A stretch of DNA of 27,188 nt. Source: Syntrophaceae bacterium UBA2210 (GTDB taxonomy: Bacteria; Desulfobacterota; Syntrophia; Syntrophales; UBA2210). Positions within the stretch are counted from its first letter, which is position 1, and each line of letters opens with the position of its first letter. The DNA lies in NCBI GenBank assembly GCA_002327865.1, contig DCUQ01000036.1:1-27188 (forward strand). The letters run 5' to 3'. Below, piece by piece: positions 1-8,232 of this stretch. The notes under the pieces were generated by a model. That model had not been told where the DNA came from and ran no database searches. It was given only the letters and a program-made list of their open reading frames with translations. The position numbers and the translations under genes are program-made.

Positions 1-103
1 TGCTCAAAGATATTCCAATATGCACGTCGGCCCCACACCCTTTTGCGCATCACCATAGAGAGTAAAGCTCCGAAATGCAACGCTTGAAGAATACTGAATA
101 AAT

Positions 104-146
104 ACCTGGGGTAACCAGGTGTATGGCCCGGAATAAAGGTACCGGG
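104..146. repeat. Two adjacent short hairpins
   Basis: ACCTGG (104-109) and CCAGGT (115-120) form a 6-bp stem with loop GGTAA. CCCGG (127-131) and CCGGG (142-146) form a second stem only seven bases later. Close spacing of two GC stems in a stretch without a coding signal suggests a structured transcript or the end of a mobile element. No known RNA family is recognised. Confidence 0.4.
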
Positions 147-457
147 GGTGGTTCTGCCGTTGAAGATTCCAGGGTTCTTAAGGATATGGTAACGGCTTTT
201 GACAGCCTGTGGACAGGTCCGGTTTTGTCATCACCCGGCCGCCTTGGGTAAGCTTCAGTGCGCCCGGGTTAACGGAATACGTCCCGATTCAAACCTCATC
301 CGGAGATGCTGCTTCTTCCGCTCCCGCCACAACGATGCGGACGTTAGAGATGATTGTGTGAGCGTTCCTATTATTTTCTCGGAAGTCTATCTTTTTCATG
401 AAAATGGGGAAGTGTAACTGTTGTTTTGATGGCAACGTAACGGTATGGTCAGCTAGT

Positions 458-527
458 GCAACAGCGCCTTTTTTGCAACATTCGACGCCGGGGGGAGGCC
501 CCGAAAGCAGTAAAAGAGCGCTGTTGC
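458..527. repeat. Nested inverted repeat
   Basis: GCAACAGCGC at 458-467 is the perfect reverse complement of GCGCTGTTGC at 518-527. Between them lies a second hairpin, CGGGG (489-493) with CCCCG (499-503) around the loop GGAGG. A 10-bp outer stem enclosing an independent 5-bp stem is more structure than expected by chance. The loop GGAGG also has the sequence of a Shine-Dalgarno site. No T-tract follows, so it is not a simple terminator. Confidence 0.45.
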
Positions 528-856
528 CCCTACTATCATTTTGCCTGCTATCTTTATTCCGATAACAGTCTATGTACGCGGGATGTGAATCAGCTCTTTG
601 AGAAAATGTGCAATAAAATCAGTGCCGAACAACAGTTAGGACAAGTAGAAAATCGAAATGGAATACGAAAAAGATCTGATACGCGCATAACCGAAGCGGC
701 AAAATAGATTGTCGAAGTGTATTTGTCAAGAAAAAAATTATTTTTTTACAGCGCATGATCATTCCGCCTGGGAATCACCATACGGGAAGAAGATGAACGA
801 TCAGGCAGGCAATTCCGTTAAGCCGATCCACGATAAATATTTTACTATCGAACCTC

Positions 857-1321
857 CTATGATCCGGGATTATACTCTGATGTAAGCGAGGCGATTACCT
901 TCGTTCCATTTACTACGGTATCCGCAACCGGGCAGCGTTTTTCTGCGAATTCAATGAATTTTCTAACTTTTTCCGGAGATGCCGGTGTCTTGAGATGCAC
1001 TATGCAGCGAATCGCCTGAAACCCAGGGCGGGGATCGGGGCCGCCGTTCAGATAACCCAGCAAATCCATGTCGCCTTCGACATCTATACGCAGATCCTCG
1101 ATAGCGATACGGTTTTTACGTGCAAAAGCGGTCATTACCATGCATAAGCATGACCCGCAGGATGCCAGCAGCATTTCGCCCGGGCTGATACCCTTGTCGG
1201 AACCGCCGAATTCTGCCGGTTCATCGAGCATAATCGAAAATCCCCTTGAGCCGGCTTTTACCAGAAGACCTTCTTGAAGTTTTTGGGCATTCGCCTTGAA
1301 TGTTATTTTTGGCACGTTCAT
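857..1321 (-). CDS. OsmC family peroxiredoxin-like protein
   Basis: OsmC/Ohr proteins reduce organic hydroperoxides in the cytoplasm using a pair of redox cysteines. The 154-residue product has the family's length. It carries the phrase PGEMLLASCGSCLCMVM (residues 47-63), with Cys55, Cys58 and Cys60, and a second site EKRCPVADTV with Cys130. This matches the two-cysteine layout of the family, although here the first cysteine region holds three. It is probably one of the OsmC relatives of unknown substrate rather than classical OsmC or Ohr. The start is uncertain: AGGAG at 1324-1328 lies only two bases before this ATG but eight bases before an in-frame GTG at 1313-1315, which may be the real start. 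It is transcribed away from the next gene and appears monocistronic. Confidence 0.88.
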   Translation of the reverse strand: MNVPKITFKANAQKLQEGLLVKAGSRGFSIMLDEPAEFGGSDKGISPGEMLLASCGSCLCMVMTAFARKNRIAIEDLRIDVEGDMDLLGYLNGGPDPRPGFQAIRCIVHLKTPASPEKVRKFIEFAEKRCPVADTVVNGTKVIASLTSEYNPGS

Positions 1322-1500
1322 TACTCCTGAAGACGGACAGTATTGTTCACGTCATGAAATATGTTCCAGGGTCCGACGATCTTTTCAGATGCCCTCTGCC
1401 TCATGCCGAATCTTAAGTGCCCGGTGTAGACGGACGGGGCTAACAGAGTGTCAAGCGGACAATTATTGCGATCTTTCAAGTTTGTCCTGCAGGTTCTTCT

Positions 1501-1528
1501 TTGATTCTTACGACAGTATGGGTATACT
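1501..1528 (+). promoter_or_regulatory. Candidate sigma70 promoter before the DUF2007 gene
   Basis: TTGATT (1501-1506) and TATACT (1523-1528) are separated by 16 bases and face the DUF2007 gene. If used, they give a leader of roughly 180 bases that contains the hairpin at 1620-1657. Confidence 0.35.
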
Positions 1529-1619
1529 GAATACTCATTTACGAATTTCTAGTCTCAACAGATCGGGGAAATTATAAAATAGCGGATGTTATGTCAAGGG
1601 AAAACGGGGATGGTTCGTT

Positions 1620-1657
1620 GCCAGGGCGTATTCCGCGAACGGGCCTGGCGGGTTTTT
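1620..1657 (+). terminator. Hairpin with T-tract in the leader of the DUF2007 gene
   Basis: GCCAGG (1620-1625) pairs with CCTGGC (1644-1649), and five T's follow at 1653-1657. No rightward gene ends upstream in the window, so this is either the terminator of an unseen transcript or an attenuator between the promoter candidate at 1501 and the gene start at 1719. The inner part of the stem pairs imperfectly. Confidence 0.35.
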
Positions 1658-1718
1658 CGTTAGTGAAGAACAAGATGCGCAGACGGGACATATTTCCTGT
1701 CTCTGAGGGTGGTGCAAT

Positions 1719-1961
1719 ATGAAGGAAGAAAAATGGGAGATCGCCCACATATCATCCGGAATGATAAACGCGAATATCGTGGTCGGAAGGCTTGAAGCGG
1801 AGGATATTCCGGTGAAGCTGGATTACGAAGCGGTAGGCGTCATCTATGGCTTTACTCTCGACGGTCTCGGCGAAGTAAGAATACTTGTGCCCGCACATTA
1901 CCTGCAAAAGGCACGGGAAGTACTTGCCGAATCCTATGAAGAGGATGATATGATATCTTAA
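1719..1961 (+). CDS. DUF2007 family small protein
   Basis: This 80-residue protein matches the DUF2007 pattern. It has an N-terminal strand ending in a phrase like ANIVVGRLEAEDIPVKL (residues 18-34), a central glycine-rich segment (YGFTLDGLGEVRILVP) and a C-terminal helix (YLQKAREVLAE). Pfam describes the family as a putative prokaryotic signal-transducing domain; biochemical function is not established. GAGGGTGG sits about ten bases before the ATG. Its last four bases overlap the stop of the convergent amrS gene, leaving no room for a terminator between them. Confidence 0.8.
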   Translation: MKEEKWEIAHISSGMINANIVVGRLEAEDIPVKLDYEAVGVIYGFTLDGLGEVRILVPAHYLQKAREVLAESYEEDDMIS

Positions 1962-2992
1962 TTGTCGGTGTTGCCCCGGGAATTTTCATAGATACCATCC
2001 AGCGGGGTTTTACACGCCGGACACTTCCATTCTCTCAAATCGACGGCTTCGACATGAAATCCGTATCTCTTTATCAGTTGTTTTCCACAGTTGGAACAAT
2101 ACGTATTTTCCCCTTCGTCACCCGGGACGTTGCCCGAATATACATATTTTAGCCCGGCGTCTTTTCCTATTGCCGATGCCATATGTATCGTCGACAGCGG
2201 TGTCGCAGGGAGGTTCTCCATTTTGTATTGTGGGTGAAAGCGGCTGATATGCCAGGGGGTTTCCGGTCCGATCGAATGAATATACCGGGCGATATCCGTC
2301 AGCTCTTCTCGGCTGTCATTCAGTGTCGGTATAATGAGGGTTGTCACCTCCACCCAGATGCCGTGCTCTTTCATCTTTTTCAAGCTGTCAAGAACCGGCT
2401 GTAGAGCACCTCCACAGTACTTTTTATAGAAATCATTGCTGAATGATTTGAGATCGACATTCGCCGCGTCGAGCCAGGGAGCGATTTCGTCAAGCGCCTC
2501 TCCGGTCATGAATCCATTGGTGACAAAGACATTTTTAATGCCTTTTTCATGCGCTATTTTTCCAACGTCTAAGGCGTATTCAAAAAATACGGTAGGTTCC
2601 GTATAAGTATACGCGATAGTTTTTGATCCCGACCGCAACGCCCGCTCTGCGATTTCCCCGGGCATGGAAGGGACACCTCTGATTTTTCCCTCCCTGCCGG
2701 AGACCTGTGATATGTCGCTGTTCTGGCAGAATGAACATCGAAAATTACACCCGACGGTGGCTATTGAATATGACCGGGAACCCGGATAGAGATGGAACAA
2801 AGGCTTTTTCTCTATAGGGTCTATGCTTTCCGCTATCGATATACCGTACACCAGTGTGTACAACGTTCCGTTTCTGTTCTCGCGAACCCCGCAGATGCCG
2901 GATCTCGACGGCGCTATCTTACACCTGTGCGCGCAGAGGTTACACCGCACATGGCTGTTATCGAGTTTTTCATAAAGAATCGCTTCCTTCAT
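1958..2992 (-). CDS. amrS: AmmeMemoRadiSam system radical SAM enzyme
   Basis: AmrS is a radical SAM enzyme usually found with Memo and AMMECR1 family proteins; its substrate is unknown. The 344-residue product has a cysteine-rich N-terminus (Cys17, Cys20, Cys24, Cys34). The radical SAM cluster motif GCNFRCSFCQNSD supplies Cys82, Cys86 and Cys89. A C-terminal zinc-ribbon-like tail has CSNCGK and CPAC. The pattern YTYTEPTVFFEYALD is typical of the PflA-related branch. The start overlaps the stop of the upstream methyltransferase by four bases (ATGA), which implies translational coupling in a moaA-methyltransferase-amrS operon. Neither partner, Memo nor AMMECR1, is in the window. I am confident of the family but not of the reaction. 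Confidence 0.9.
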   Translation of the reverse strand: MKEAILYEKLDNSHVRCNLCAHRCKIAPSRSGICGVRENRNGTLYTLVYGISIAESIDPIEKKPLFHLYPGSRSYSIATVGCNFRCSFCQNSDISQVSGREGKIRGVPSMPGEIAERALRSGSKTIAYTYTEPTVFFEYALDVGKIAHEKGIKNVFVTNGFMTGEALDEIAPWLDAANVDLKSFSNDFYKKYCGGALQPVLDSLKKMKEHGIWVEVTTLIIPTLNDSREELTDIARYIHSIGPETPWHISRFHPQYKMENLPATPLSTIHMASAIGKDAGLKYVYSGNVPGDEGENTYCSNCGKQLIKRYGFHVEAVDLREWKCPACKTPLDGIYENSRGNTDN

Positions 2993-3738
2993 TCGCCTGT
3001 CCTCCTGCTCGCGGTGCCGGGCTCGAAATATCTGTCAGCCCGCTTCTCTTTCGATAGTTTTCCGAGGGGATCCTGTATTGTCATGGTACCGTACGTAACC
3101 GGGAAAACAAGCCCGATAAACGAACCAAATGGATTTTTAATAGCGGGAATTTTTTCTTCTACGTAAGAAAGGGTGGGATACCACCGCGGCGGGAAGAAAA
3201 TAACACTGCCCCATTGTATCTTGGTATTCGAAAGCGCCGATTTGACCAACTGAATCATCTCGGGAATGCTTGAACTATGTGATCTGCCGTATGAGTAAAG
3301 CTCGGCTTTCTGTGACGCATATTCCGAAGTCGGGTAAAAACGGTTTGCGGTTCCCAGAAATATTCTGCCGCGACATACCCTGATTGCCTCATGGATTGCA
3401 TTTTTGAGGTCGCATGCCGGGTCGGGGAAGATCATGGTTACGATATCAAACTCGTTGTCGGAAAACGGAAGATCTTCGAAGCTGCCTAGGCAGAGATCAG
3501 CCCGCTGTCCCAGTTTTTCTCTCGCGATATTCAGCATGCGTTGTGATGGATCGGTGCCCGTCACACTGCACCCTTTTCTCCTGAAAAAACGAAGGTAATT
3601 TCCACTTCCGCACCCGACGTCGAGCAGGCGCTCTCCATCCATCGGTTTTAGAAGTTGCTCGATAAGCTCCTTCTCACGTTTGTCTACATAATATCCGGTC
3701 TGGGAAAGTGATCTGGTTTTTATGAGACTGCACCACAC
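2989..3738 (-). CDS. Class I SAM-dependent methyltransferase
   Basis: A Rossmann-fold methyltransferase of the UbiE/Methyltransf_11 type. Motif I is LLDVGCGSGNYLRFF (around residues 38-52). An acidic residue after the second strand (VTGTDPSQ) would bind the SAM ribose, and FSDNEFDIVTMIF gives motif II. The first part of the domain is conventional; the C-terminal hundred residues (from about FYPTSEYASQ) are rich in aromatics and probably form the substrate cap. The substrate cannot be read. The start is a GTG at 3736-3738, 21 bases after moaA, with no strong Shine-Dalgarno, so translation may rely on moaA. It overlaps amrS by four bases, and this placement suggests a shared, unidentified modification. 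Confidence 0.82.
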   Translation of the reverse strand: MWCSLIKTRSLSQTGYYVDKREKELIEQLLKPMDGERLLDVGCGSGNYLRFFRRKGCSVTGTDPSQRMLNIAREKLGQRADLCLGSFEDLPFSDNEFDIVTMIFPDPACDLKNAIHEAIRVCRGRIFLGTANRFYPTSEYASQKAELYSYGRSHSSSIPEMIQLVKSALSNTKIQWGSVIFFPPRWYPTLSYVEEKIPAIKNPFGSFIGLVFPVTYGTMTIQDPLGKLSKEKRADRYFEPGTASRRTGE

Positions 3739-3759
3739 TTTCTATATAAAATTGCCGGG

Positions 3760-4755
3760 CTATCCACCGATCGCGGACATATGCGTTACGCATTTTTTTC
3801 TGGGAGTTTCCTGGCAACTGGTTCTATAGCCTCCTGGCTTTCTGCTGATAAGGTCCCTCATAAGGAGTTCCAGTTCCGCGTTGCTGCATCCGTTATGTAA
3901 AGGTTTCTTCAGATCAACCGTCGGCTCGTCTGAAAGAAGACATGCCCTCAGGTGCCCGTCTGCTGTCAGGCGGAGCCTGTTGCAGGAACTGCAGAATTCG
4001 TGACTCATAGCGCTGATAAAGCCGATTTCCCCTTTTGCCCCTTTTAGCTTGTATAAAGATGCCGGACCGTCCGCTCCCCCTCGTTTTCTGTTTACGGGCT
4101 CGAGGGGGCTGAAACGGTTTATGCGATTTATTATATCGTCATTCGGCAGATATCTTTCGCTGTTTTTCAGGGCCGATCTGCCGACCGGCATAAATTCGAT
4201 GAACCGTATCTGGTAAGGCTGATCTATGCTGAGTTTCGCAAAATCGTTTATTTCATCATCATTGAATCCGTTTATCGCCACCACGTTGATTTTTATGGGC
4301 GAAAATCCGATATCGCGTGCTTTTTGTATCCCCCGGATAACCCTGTTAATGTCACCTCCTCTGGTTATATCTCTGTATTTTTCGGGTAAGAGGGAGTCAA
4401 GGCTCACATTGATCCTCTTTATACCGGCATTGAATATTTCTTCGGCATAGTCTTCCAGGAGAATCCCGTTCGTTGTAAGGCTGATATCCTGCAAACCCTT
4501 CACGCGCGTAAGGGATTTGAGAAAAGCGGTGATCCCTCGCCGCACAAGAGGTTCTCCACCGGTTACACGCGCCTTGATTATACCTGCCTTTACGGCAACT
4601 TCCACGATCCTTATGATCTCTTCGTAACTGAGAATATCGCCGTGATCGAGGAAATGCACACCCTCCTTCGGCATACAGTATACACAGCGCAGGTTGCACC
4701 TGTCGGTAACGGATATTCTCAGATAATTGATATCTCTGTTATGTCTATCTATCAT
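3760..4755 (-). CDS. moaA: GTP 3',8-cyclase, molybdopterin biosynthesis
   Basis: MoaA converts GTP to 3',8-cyclo-7,8-dihydro-GTP, the first step of molybdenum cofactor synthesis, in the cytoplasm. The 331-residue length is normal. The N-terminal [4Fe-4S] site is CNLRCVYC (Cys20, Cys24, Cys27) and TGGEPLVR (residues 65-72) is the SAM-binding segment. The C-terminal cluster is supplied by Cys255, Cys258 and Cys272 in SHEFCSSCNRLRLTADGHLRACL. The protein ends in the double glycine (MSAIGG) required for activity in MoaA. A GGTGA six bases before the ATG is a modest ribosome binding site. moaC is not adjacent. It heads a three-gene leftward operon with a methyltransferase and amrS. Confidence 0.96.
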   Translation of the reverse strand: MIDRHNRDINYLRISVTDRCNLRCVYCMPKEGVHFLDHGDILSYEEIIRIVEVAVKAGIIKARVTGGEPLVRRGITAFLKSLTRVKGLQDISLTTNGILLEDYAEEIFNAGIKRINVSLDSLLPEKYRDITRGGDINRVIRGIQKARDIGFSPIKINVVAINGFNDDEINDFAKLSIDQPYQIRFIEFMPVGRSALKNSERYLPNDDIINRINRFSPLEPVNRKRGGADGPASLYKLKGAKGEIGFISAMSHEFCSSCNRLRLTADGHLRACLLSDEPTVDLKKPLHNGCSNAELELLMRDLISRKPGGYRTSCQETPRKKCVTHMSAIGG

Positions 4756-4800
4756 AATTGGTCACCAATATCATAAATGCCTTACAATTTCTATCAATCA

Positions 4801-4806
4801 ATTATA
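4801..4806 (-). promoter_or_regulatory. Candidate -10 element for moaA
   Basis: On the minus strand this reads TATAAT, 45 bases before the moaA ATG. No good -35 is seen at 17 bases, and the GC-rich spacer (CCCGGCGGG-like) could bind a regulator. I saw nothing resembling a full Moco riboswitch in the short leader. Confidence 0.35.
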
Positions 4807-4846
4807 CCGGGAACACCCGCCGGGAATCAGGCCGGGGTTTCATCGA

Positions 4847-4876
4847 TTGACATTTCAGTACGGCTGTGCTACCGAT
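4847..4876 (+). promoter_or_regulatory. Candidate promoter for the export operon
   Basis: TTGACA (4847-4852) is a consensus -35. Seventeen bases on is TACCGAT (4870-4876), a poor -10 preceded by TGC, which could act as an extended -10. It lies about 90 bases before the first gene of the five-gene rightward operon and is the only -35 of this quality in the divergent gap. Confidence 0.35.
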
Positions 4877-4964
4877 TTATAGAGTAAACATAGATTGTTA
4901 CCGCGTATTGCTTCCTGGCTCAGGGCGAAATCGGATATCCGACACATTGTGAGAGGAGGTATGA

Positions 4965-5726
4965 ATGGGGAAAAAATCTATACTGATATTCTGGCTGTCG
5001 ATTTTTGTTTTCACCATGTCCGGCGGCACATTATATGCCGAGGAAGCCGGAACGCTCGTCAGAAACGCTGTCAATTATTACAGAGGGGATGCGTCCTTTT
5101 CAGTGGTCGACATGACCATACACCGTCCCGACTGGGAAAGGACACTGACGATCAAGGCATGGACCAGGGGAGAGAAAGACAGCCTTTTCACTATTATCGC
5201 GCCTCCGAAAGACCACGGAAACGGAACCCTGAAGAAGGGAAAAGAGATGTGGATCTTCAATCCAAAGGTAAACCGTACCATCAAACTTCCTCCCTCGATG
5301 ATGTCCCAGTCCTGGATGGGGTCCGATTTTTCCAATAACGATCTGGCAAAATCCGACAGCATTATCGACGATTATACGCATACTATATCGGAAACGGACA
5401 CTAACGACGGGAAGAAAGTTTTCGTAATTACATCCATACCGAAACCGGACGCCCCGGTGGTATGGGGAATGCAGAAACTCAGGATTCGCGAGGACCTTAT
5501 CTTTTTGAGCCAGGAGTTTTATGATGAAGATCTCCTGCTGGTAAAAGCCATGACAGGGACGGAAATAGCCCTGTTGGGAGGCAAGCTTTTCCCACGAATC
5601 TGGAAGATGCAGAAAGCCGGCAGCGAAGATGAATACACGACGCTCGAGTACAAAGAACTTATCTTCAAAGATCATCTGCCGGCCGATTTGTTTACCCTTT
5701 CTTCGCTGAAAAATCCGGAGAGGTAA
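4965..5726 (+). CDS. LolA-like periplasmic lipid/lipoprotein carrier
   Basis: A 253-residue exported protein of the outer-membrane lipoprotein-sorting family, a relative of LolA/LolB that would shuttle a lipid-bearing cargo through the periplasm. Residues 1-25 form a signal peptide with likely cleavage after TLYA. The mature part has the alternating beta pattern of the fold, the DMTIHRPDWERTLTIKAWTR strand pair, and the family phrase KGKEMWIFNPKVNRTIKLPP followed by MSQSWMGSDFSNNDLAKSD. GGAGG at 4955-4959, five bases before the ATG, fixes the start; an out-of-frame ATG lies at 4961. It is the first gene of an operon with two permeases, an ATPase and a beta-barrel protein, and the next gene starts five bases after its stop. 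Cargo is unknown. Confidence 0.87.
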   Translation: MGKKSILIFWLSIFVFTMSGGTLYAEEAGTLVRNAVNYYRGDASFSVVDMTIHRPDWERTLTIKAWTRGEKDSLFTIIAPPKDHGNGTLKKGKEMWIFNPKVNRTIKLPPSMMSQSWMGSDFSNNDLAKSDSIIDDYTHTISETDTNDGKKVFVITSIPKPDAPVVWGMQKLRIREDLIFLSQEFYDEDLLLVKAMTGTEIALLGGKLFPRIWKMQKAGSEDEYTTLEYKELIFKDHLPADLFTLSSLKNPER

Positions 5727-5731
5727 ATATC

Positions 5732-6970
5732 GTGTCGATCGAGATCAGAATGGCCTGGAGAAACATCTGGCGAAATACGAGAAGGTCGGTTCTGACCATT
5801 CTAGCCATCGTATTTGCCACCATGCTCCTGGTTTTCATGCTTTCCTTTCAATTCGGTTCCTATGATATCATGATCAACACGGCGGTAAAGATCCATACCG
5901 GTCATGTACAGGTGCAGGCGGCAGGGTACAACGACAAGATGGATATTCGGCTGGTAGTGCCGGATCCGGCCGCCGTATACAACCTTGTTAAGGACATTCG
6001 GGAGGTCGAAGCGTATACATCCAGGGCAAACGCTTTCGCCCTCGTTTCCTCCAGCGACCGCACCTACGGAATACTCCTGACAGGCATCGATCCCGAAAGA
6101 GAAGCGAAGGTCTCTACGCTTGTAAAACTTGTACGGCGGGGGGAATATCTAGCCGGGGAAGACAGGGATATGGCCCTGGTCGGAGACCTGCTGGCCGAAA
6201 ACCTCAAGGTAGATATCGGCGATGACCTTGTTTTGCTGGGCCAGGGTCGTGACGGCTCCGTTGCCGCTTCGATTTTGAAGGTCAAGGGCATTTTCAGTTC
6301 CGGCCAGGATAAATTTGACAGGAATTCTATTCAAATGCCACTCGGATACTTTCAGGATGTTTTTTCCATGAATGGAACCGTTCATGAAATTGTTGTCCTG
6401 AGCAGATCCCTGAAAGAGGTAAAAATAATAAAGAAAGAACTGGGAGCCGGGGTAGGCGGTATAGACAGCGACGGGAATCTGGCCGTCCTCGACTGGATGG
6501 AACTGATGCCGGGTCTTATTCAATCGATAAAGCTAGACCTGGTAAGCGGCCTCATCATGTATGTAATCCTGATCGTGGTGGTGGCCTTCAGCATTCTGAA
6601 TACGTTTCTGATGGTGATTTTCGAAAGGACACGGGAGTTTGGTGTTCTTATGGCGGTCGGCATGACACCGGGCAGATTGATGAGATCCCTTTTCCTGGAA
6701 TCGATGTCTATCACCTGTATCGGGATTATACTGGGTATTATCTCAGGCGGCATGGTAACCTGGTATTTCCAGGTTCACGGCATACTGATTTCAGGAGCTT
6801 CCGAATTACTTAGCCAGTTCGGTCTGCCGGACAGAATGTACCCGCAACTTTCGGTTCTCTCCATATCCGTCGGAGCAGGCATCGTTTTAATTATAACGAT
6901 TCTAACCGCTGTATACCCGGTACTGAAAGTATGGCGCTTGAAGCCGCTCAAGGCAATGAACGCGGTCTGA
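5732..6970 (+). CDS. FtsX/LolC-type ABC transporter permease (1)
   Basis: A 412-residue inner-membrane protein with the MacB/LolCE layout: one N-terminal membrane helix (about residues 16-42), a large periplasmic domain (about 45-265), then three helices near 268-296, 318-346 and 373-400 that make up the FtsX domain. The phrase ILNTFLMVIFERTREFGVLMAVGM is the conserved coupling-helix segment that contacts the ATPase. It starts with GTG at 5732, and the binding site GGAGAGG overlaps the end of the previous gene. The opening MAWRNIWRNTRR is nearly repeated in the next gene, so the two permeases are paralogues that probably form a heterodimer like LolC/LolE. Confidence 0.92.
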   Translation: MSIEIRMAWRNIWRNTRRSVLTILAIVFATMLLVFMLSFQFGSYDIMINTAVKIHTGHVQVQAAGYNDKMDIRLVVPDPAAVYNLVKDIREVEAYTSRANAFALVSSSDRTYGILLTGIDPEREAKVSTLVKLVRRGEYLAGEDRDMALVGDLLAENLKVDIGDDLVLLGQGRDGSVAASILKVKGIFSSGQDKFDRNSIQMPLGYFQDVFSMNGTVHEIVVLSRSLKEVKIIKKELGAGVGGIDSDGNLAVLDWMELMPGLIQSIKLDLVSGLIMYVILIVVVAFSILNTFLMVIFERTREFGVLMAVGMTPGRLMRSLFLESMSITCIGIILGIISGGMVTWYFQVHGILISGASELLSQFGLPDRMYPQLSVLSISVGAGIVLIITILTAVYPVLKVWRLKPLKAMNAV

Positions 6971-6983
6971 TTGGAGTGTTTAT

Positions 6984-8207
6984 ATGAATTTCCAGATGGC
7001 CTGGAGAAATATCTGGCGGAACCCGCGTAGAACGGTTGTCATTATGACAGCCGTTATCATAGGTGTCTGGGCAATGATTTTCCTCGGAGCGCTTATGCGC
7101 GGGATATCCGAGCAGATGGTTCGAAACGGAATAGCCACGCTCACCGGACATATCCAGATACACCATACTGGGTTCAGGGAAGACCCGGTTATCGAAAACA
7201 GTATCGATAAACCGGAGGTTGCGGAAACGGCCCTTTCGGAAAGCCTGCCGCGTGATGCGAAATGGACTCCCCGTATCCGCGTCAACGCCATCGCGAGCAA
7301 CGCGAGAAATTCGGGTGGCGTGACGCTTGTCGGGATAGATGCCGAAAAAGAGGCCGGAATATCGTTCATCGGGCAGGCGGTTACCGAAGGTGAATATCTC
7401 AGAACCGACGACCGATACGGTATCCTTGTCGGAAAAGCCCTCGCGGACAAATTTGAAACGGGACTGGGCCGTAAACTGGTCCTGATGTCACAGGATACAA
7501 ACAGGGACATCGCTTCACGCGCCTTCAGGATAACCGGCATATTCAGGGCCGAAATGGAAGCAACGGAAAAAGAATTCGTTTTCGTTTCCATAGATGCGGC
7601 CCGGGAGATGTTGAAGCTTGGAGACGGCATCTCCGAGATATCCATCCTGCTTGCCGATCAGAAAGCGGTAAACCCCGTGGCCGACAACCTGCGAAGGTCG
7701 CTCCCTCGGGATTCCTATGACGTCAGTACCTGGCGGGAACTGCTTCCCCTGGTAACAGCGGTACTTAAGATGTACGACTGGTTTATCTACCTGTGGTTCC
7801 TGATTATCTTCATAGCAATGGGATTCGGTATCGTTAACACGATACTGATGGCGGTATTCGAACGCATACGGGAATTCGGCCTGTTGCGGGCCCTGGGAAT
7901 GAAACCCTTGTGGATTGTCAGAGAAGTGCTTACCGAGTCCTTTTTTCTCCTTGTACTCGGCATGGTGCTGGGAAACGCGCTTAGTCTTCTGAGTGTATAC
8001 GCGCTGGCGGATACGGGCATAGACCTTTCAGCGCTTTCGGCGGGTGTGGAATTCGCAGGCATGTCCAGGATAATTTACCCCGTTTTGATCGTCAGGGATA
8101 TCTTTGTCGCGAACCTAGTGGTTCTTGTCCTGGGAATCGTGGTAAGCGCCTACCCTGCCGTCAAGGCCGCCAGGTTTACGCCCGTGAAGGCAATGGCCCA
8201 CACATGA
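6984..8207 (+). CDS. FtsX/LolC-type ABC transporter permease (2)
   Basis: A 407-residue paralogue of the preceding permease with the same topology: an N-terminal helix, a periplasmic domain from about residue 45 to 265, and three C-terminal helices. It begins MAWRNIWRNPRRTVV (residues 5-19), and its coupling segment NTILMAVFERIREFGLLRALGM closely parallels that of permease 1. The proteins differ most in the periplasmic domain, as expected if the two halves of a heterodimer contact different partners. It starts 13 bases after the previous stop, with a short GGAG site before the ATG. It should pair with permease 1 and the following ATPase. Confidence 0.92.
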   Translation: MNFQMAWRNIWRNPRRTVVIMTAVIIGVWAMIFLGALMRGISEQMVRNGIATLTGHIQIHHTGFREDPVIENSIDKPEVAETALSESLPRDAKWTPRIRVNAIASNARNSGGVTLVGIDAEKEAGISFIGQAVTEGEYLRTDDRYGILVGKALADKFETGLGRKLVLMSQDTNRDIASRAFRITGIFRAEMEATEKEFVFVSIDAAREMLKLGDGISEISILLADQKAVNPVADNLRRSLPRDSYDVSTWRELLPLVTAVLKMYDWFIYLWFLIIFIAMGFGIVNTILMAVFERIREFGLLRALGMKPLWIVREVLTESFFLLVLGMVLGNALSLLSVYALADTGIDLSALSAGVEFAGMSRIIYPVLIVRDIFVANLVVLVLGIVVSAYPAVKAARFTPVKAMAHT

Positions 8208-8232
8208 AATCGTTGAATATGGGGGATTTAAT

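Larger units (their letters stand above)
1..856. other. Left intergenic region, no convincing gene
   Basis: No open frame here looks like a recognised protein. Two short frames (199-417 and 456-707) lack family resemblance and good ribosome binding sites. A 42-codon frame at 123-251 starts ATG GCC CGG and has no clear Shine-Dalgarno. The stretch does carry hairpins at 104-120, 127-146 and 458-527, and an A/T tract around 730-748. It may hold a gene remnant or a structured RNA; I cannot name one. The flank to the left is outside the window, so the first 200 bases could belong to an element that starts there. Confidence 0.5.

Noticed and set aside
199..707. Two ORFs of 72 and 83 codons in the left flank
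   Set aside because: No family resemblance, rich in Cys/Arg as expected for random frames, and no good ribosome binding sites; the second overlaps a nested inverted repeat.
1305..1325. Sigma54-like TGGCAC element
   Set aside because: TGGCACGTTCATTAC lacks the TGC of the -12 element and lies across the start of the OsmC gene on the other strand.
4895..5338. 147-codon ORF overlapping the LolA-like gene start
   Set aside because: Its internal ATG at 4961 competes for the same ribosome binding site, but the encoded sequence is low-quality and Arg/Gln-rich, while the 4965 frame has a signal peptide and family motifs.
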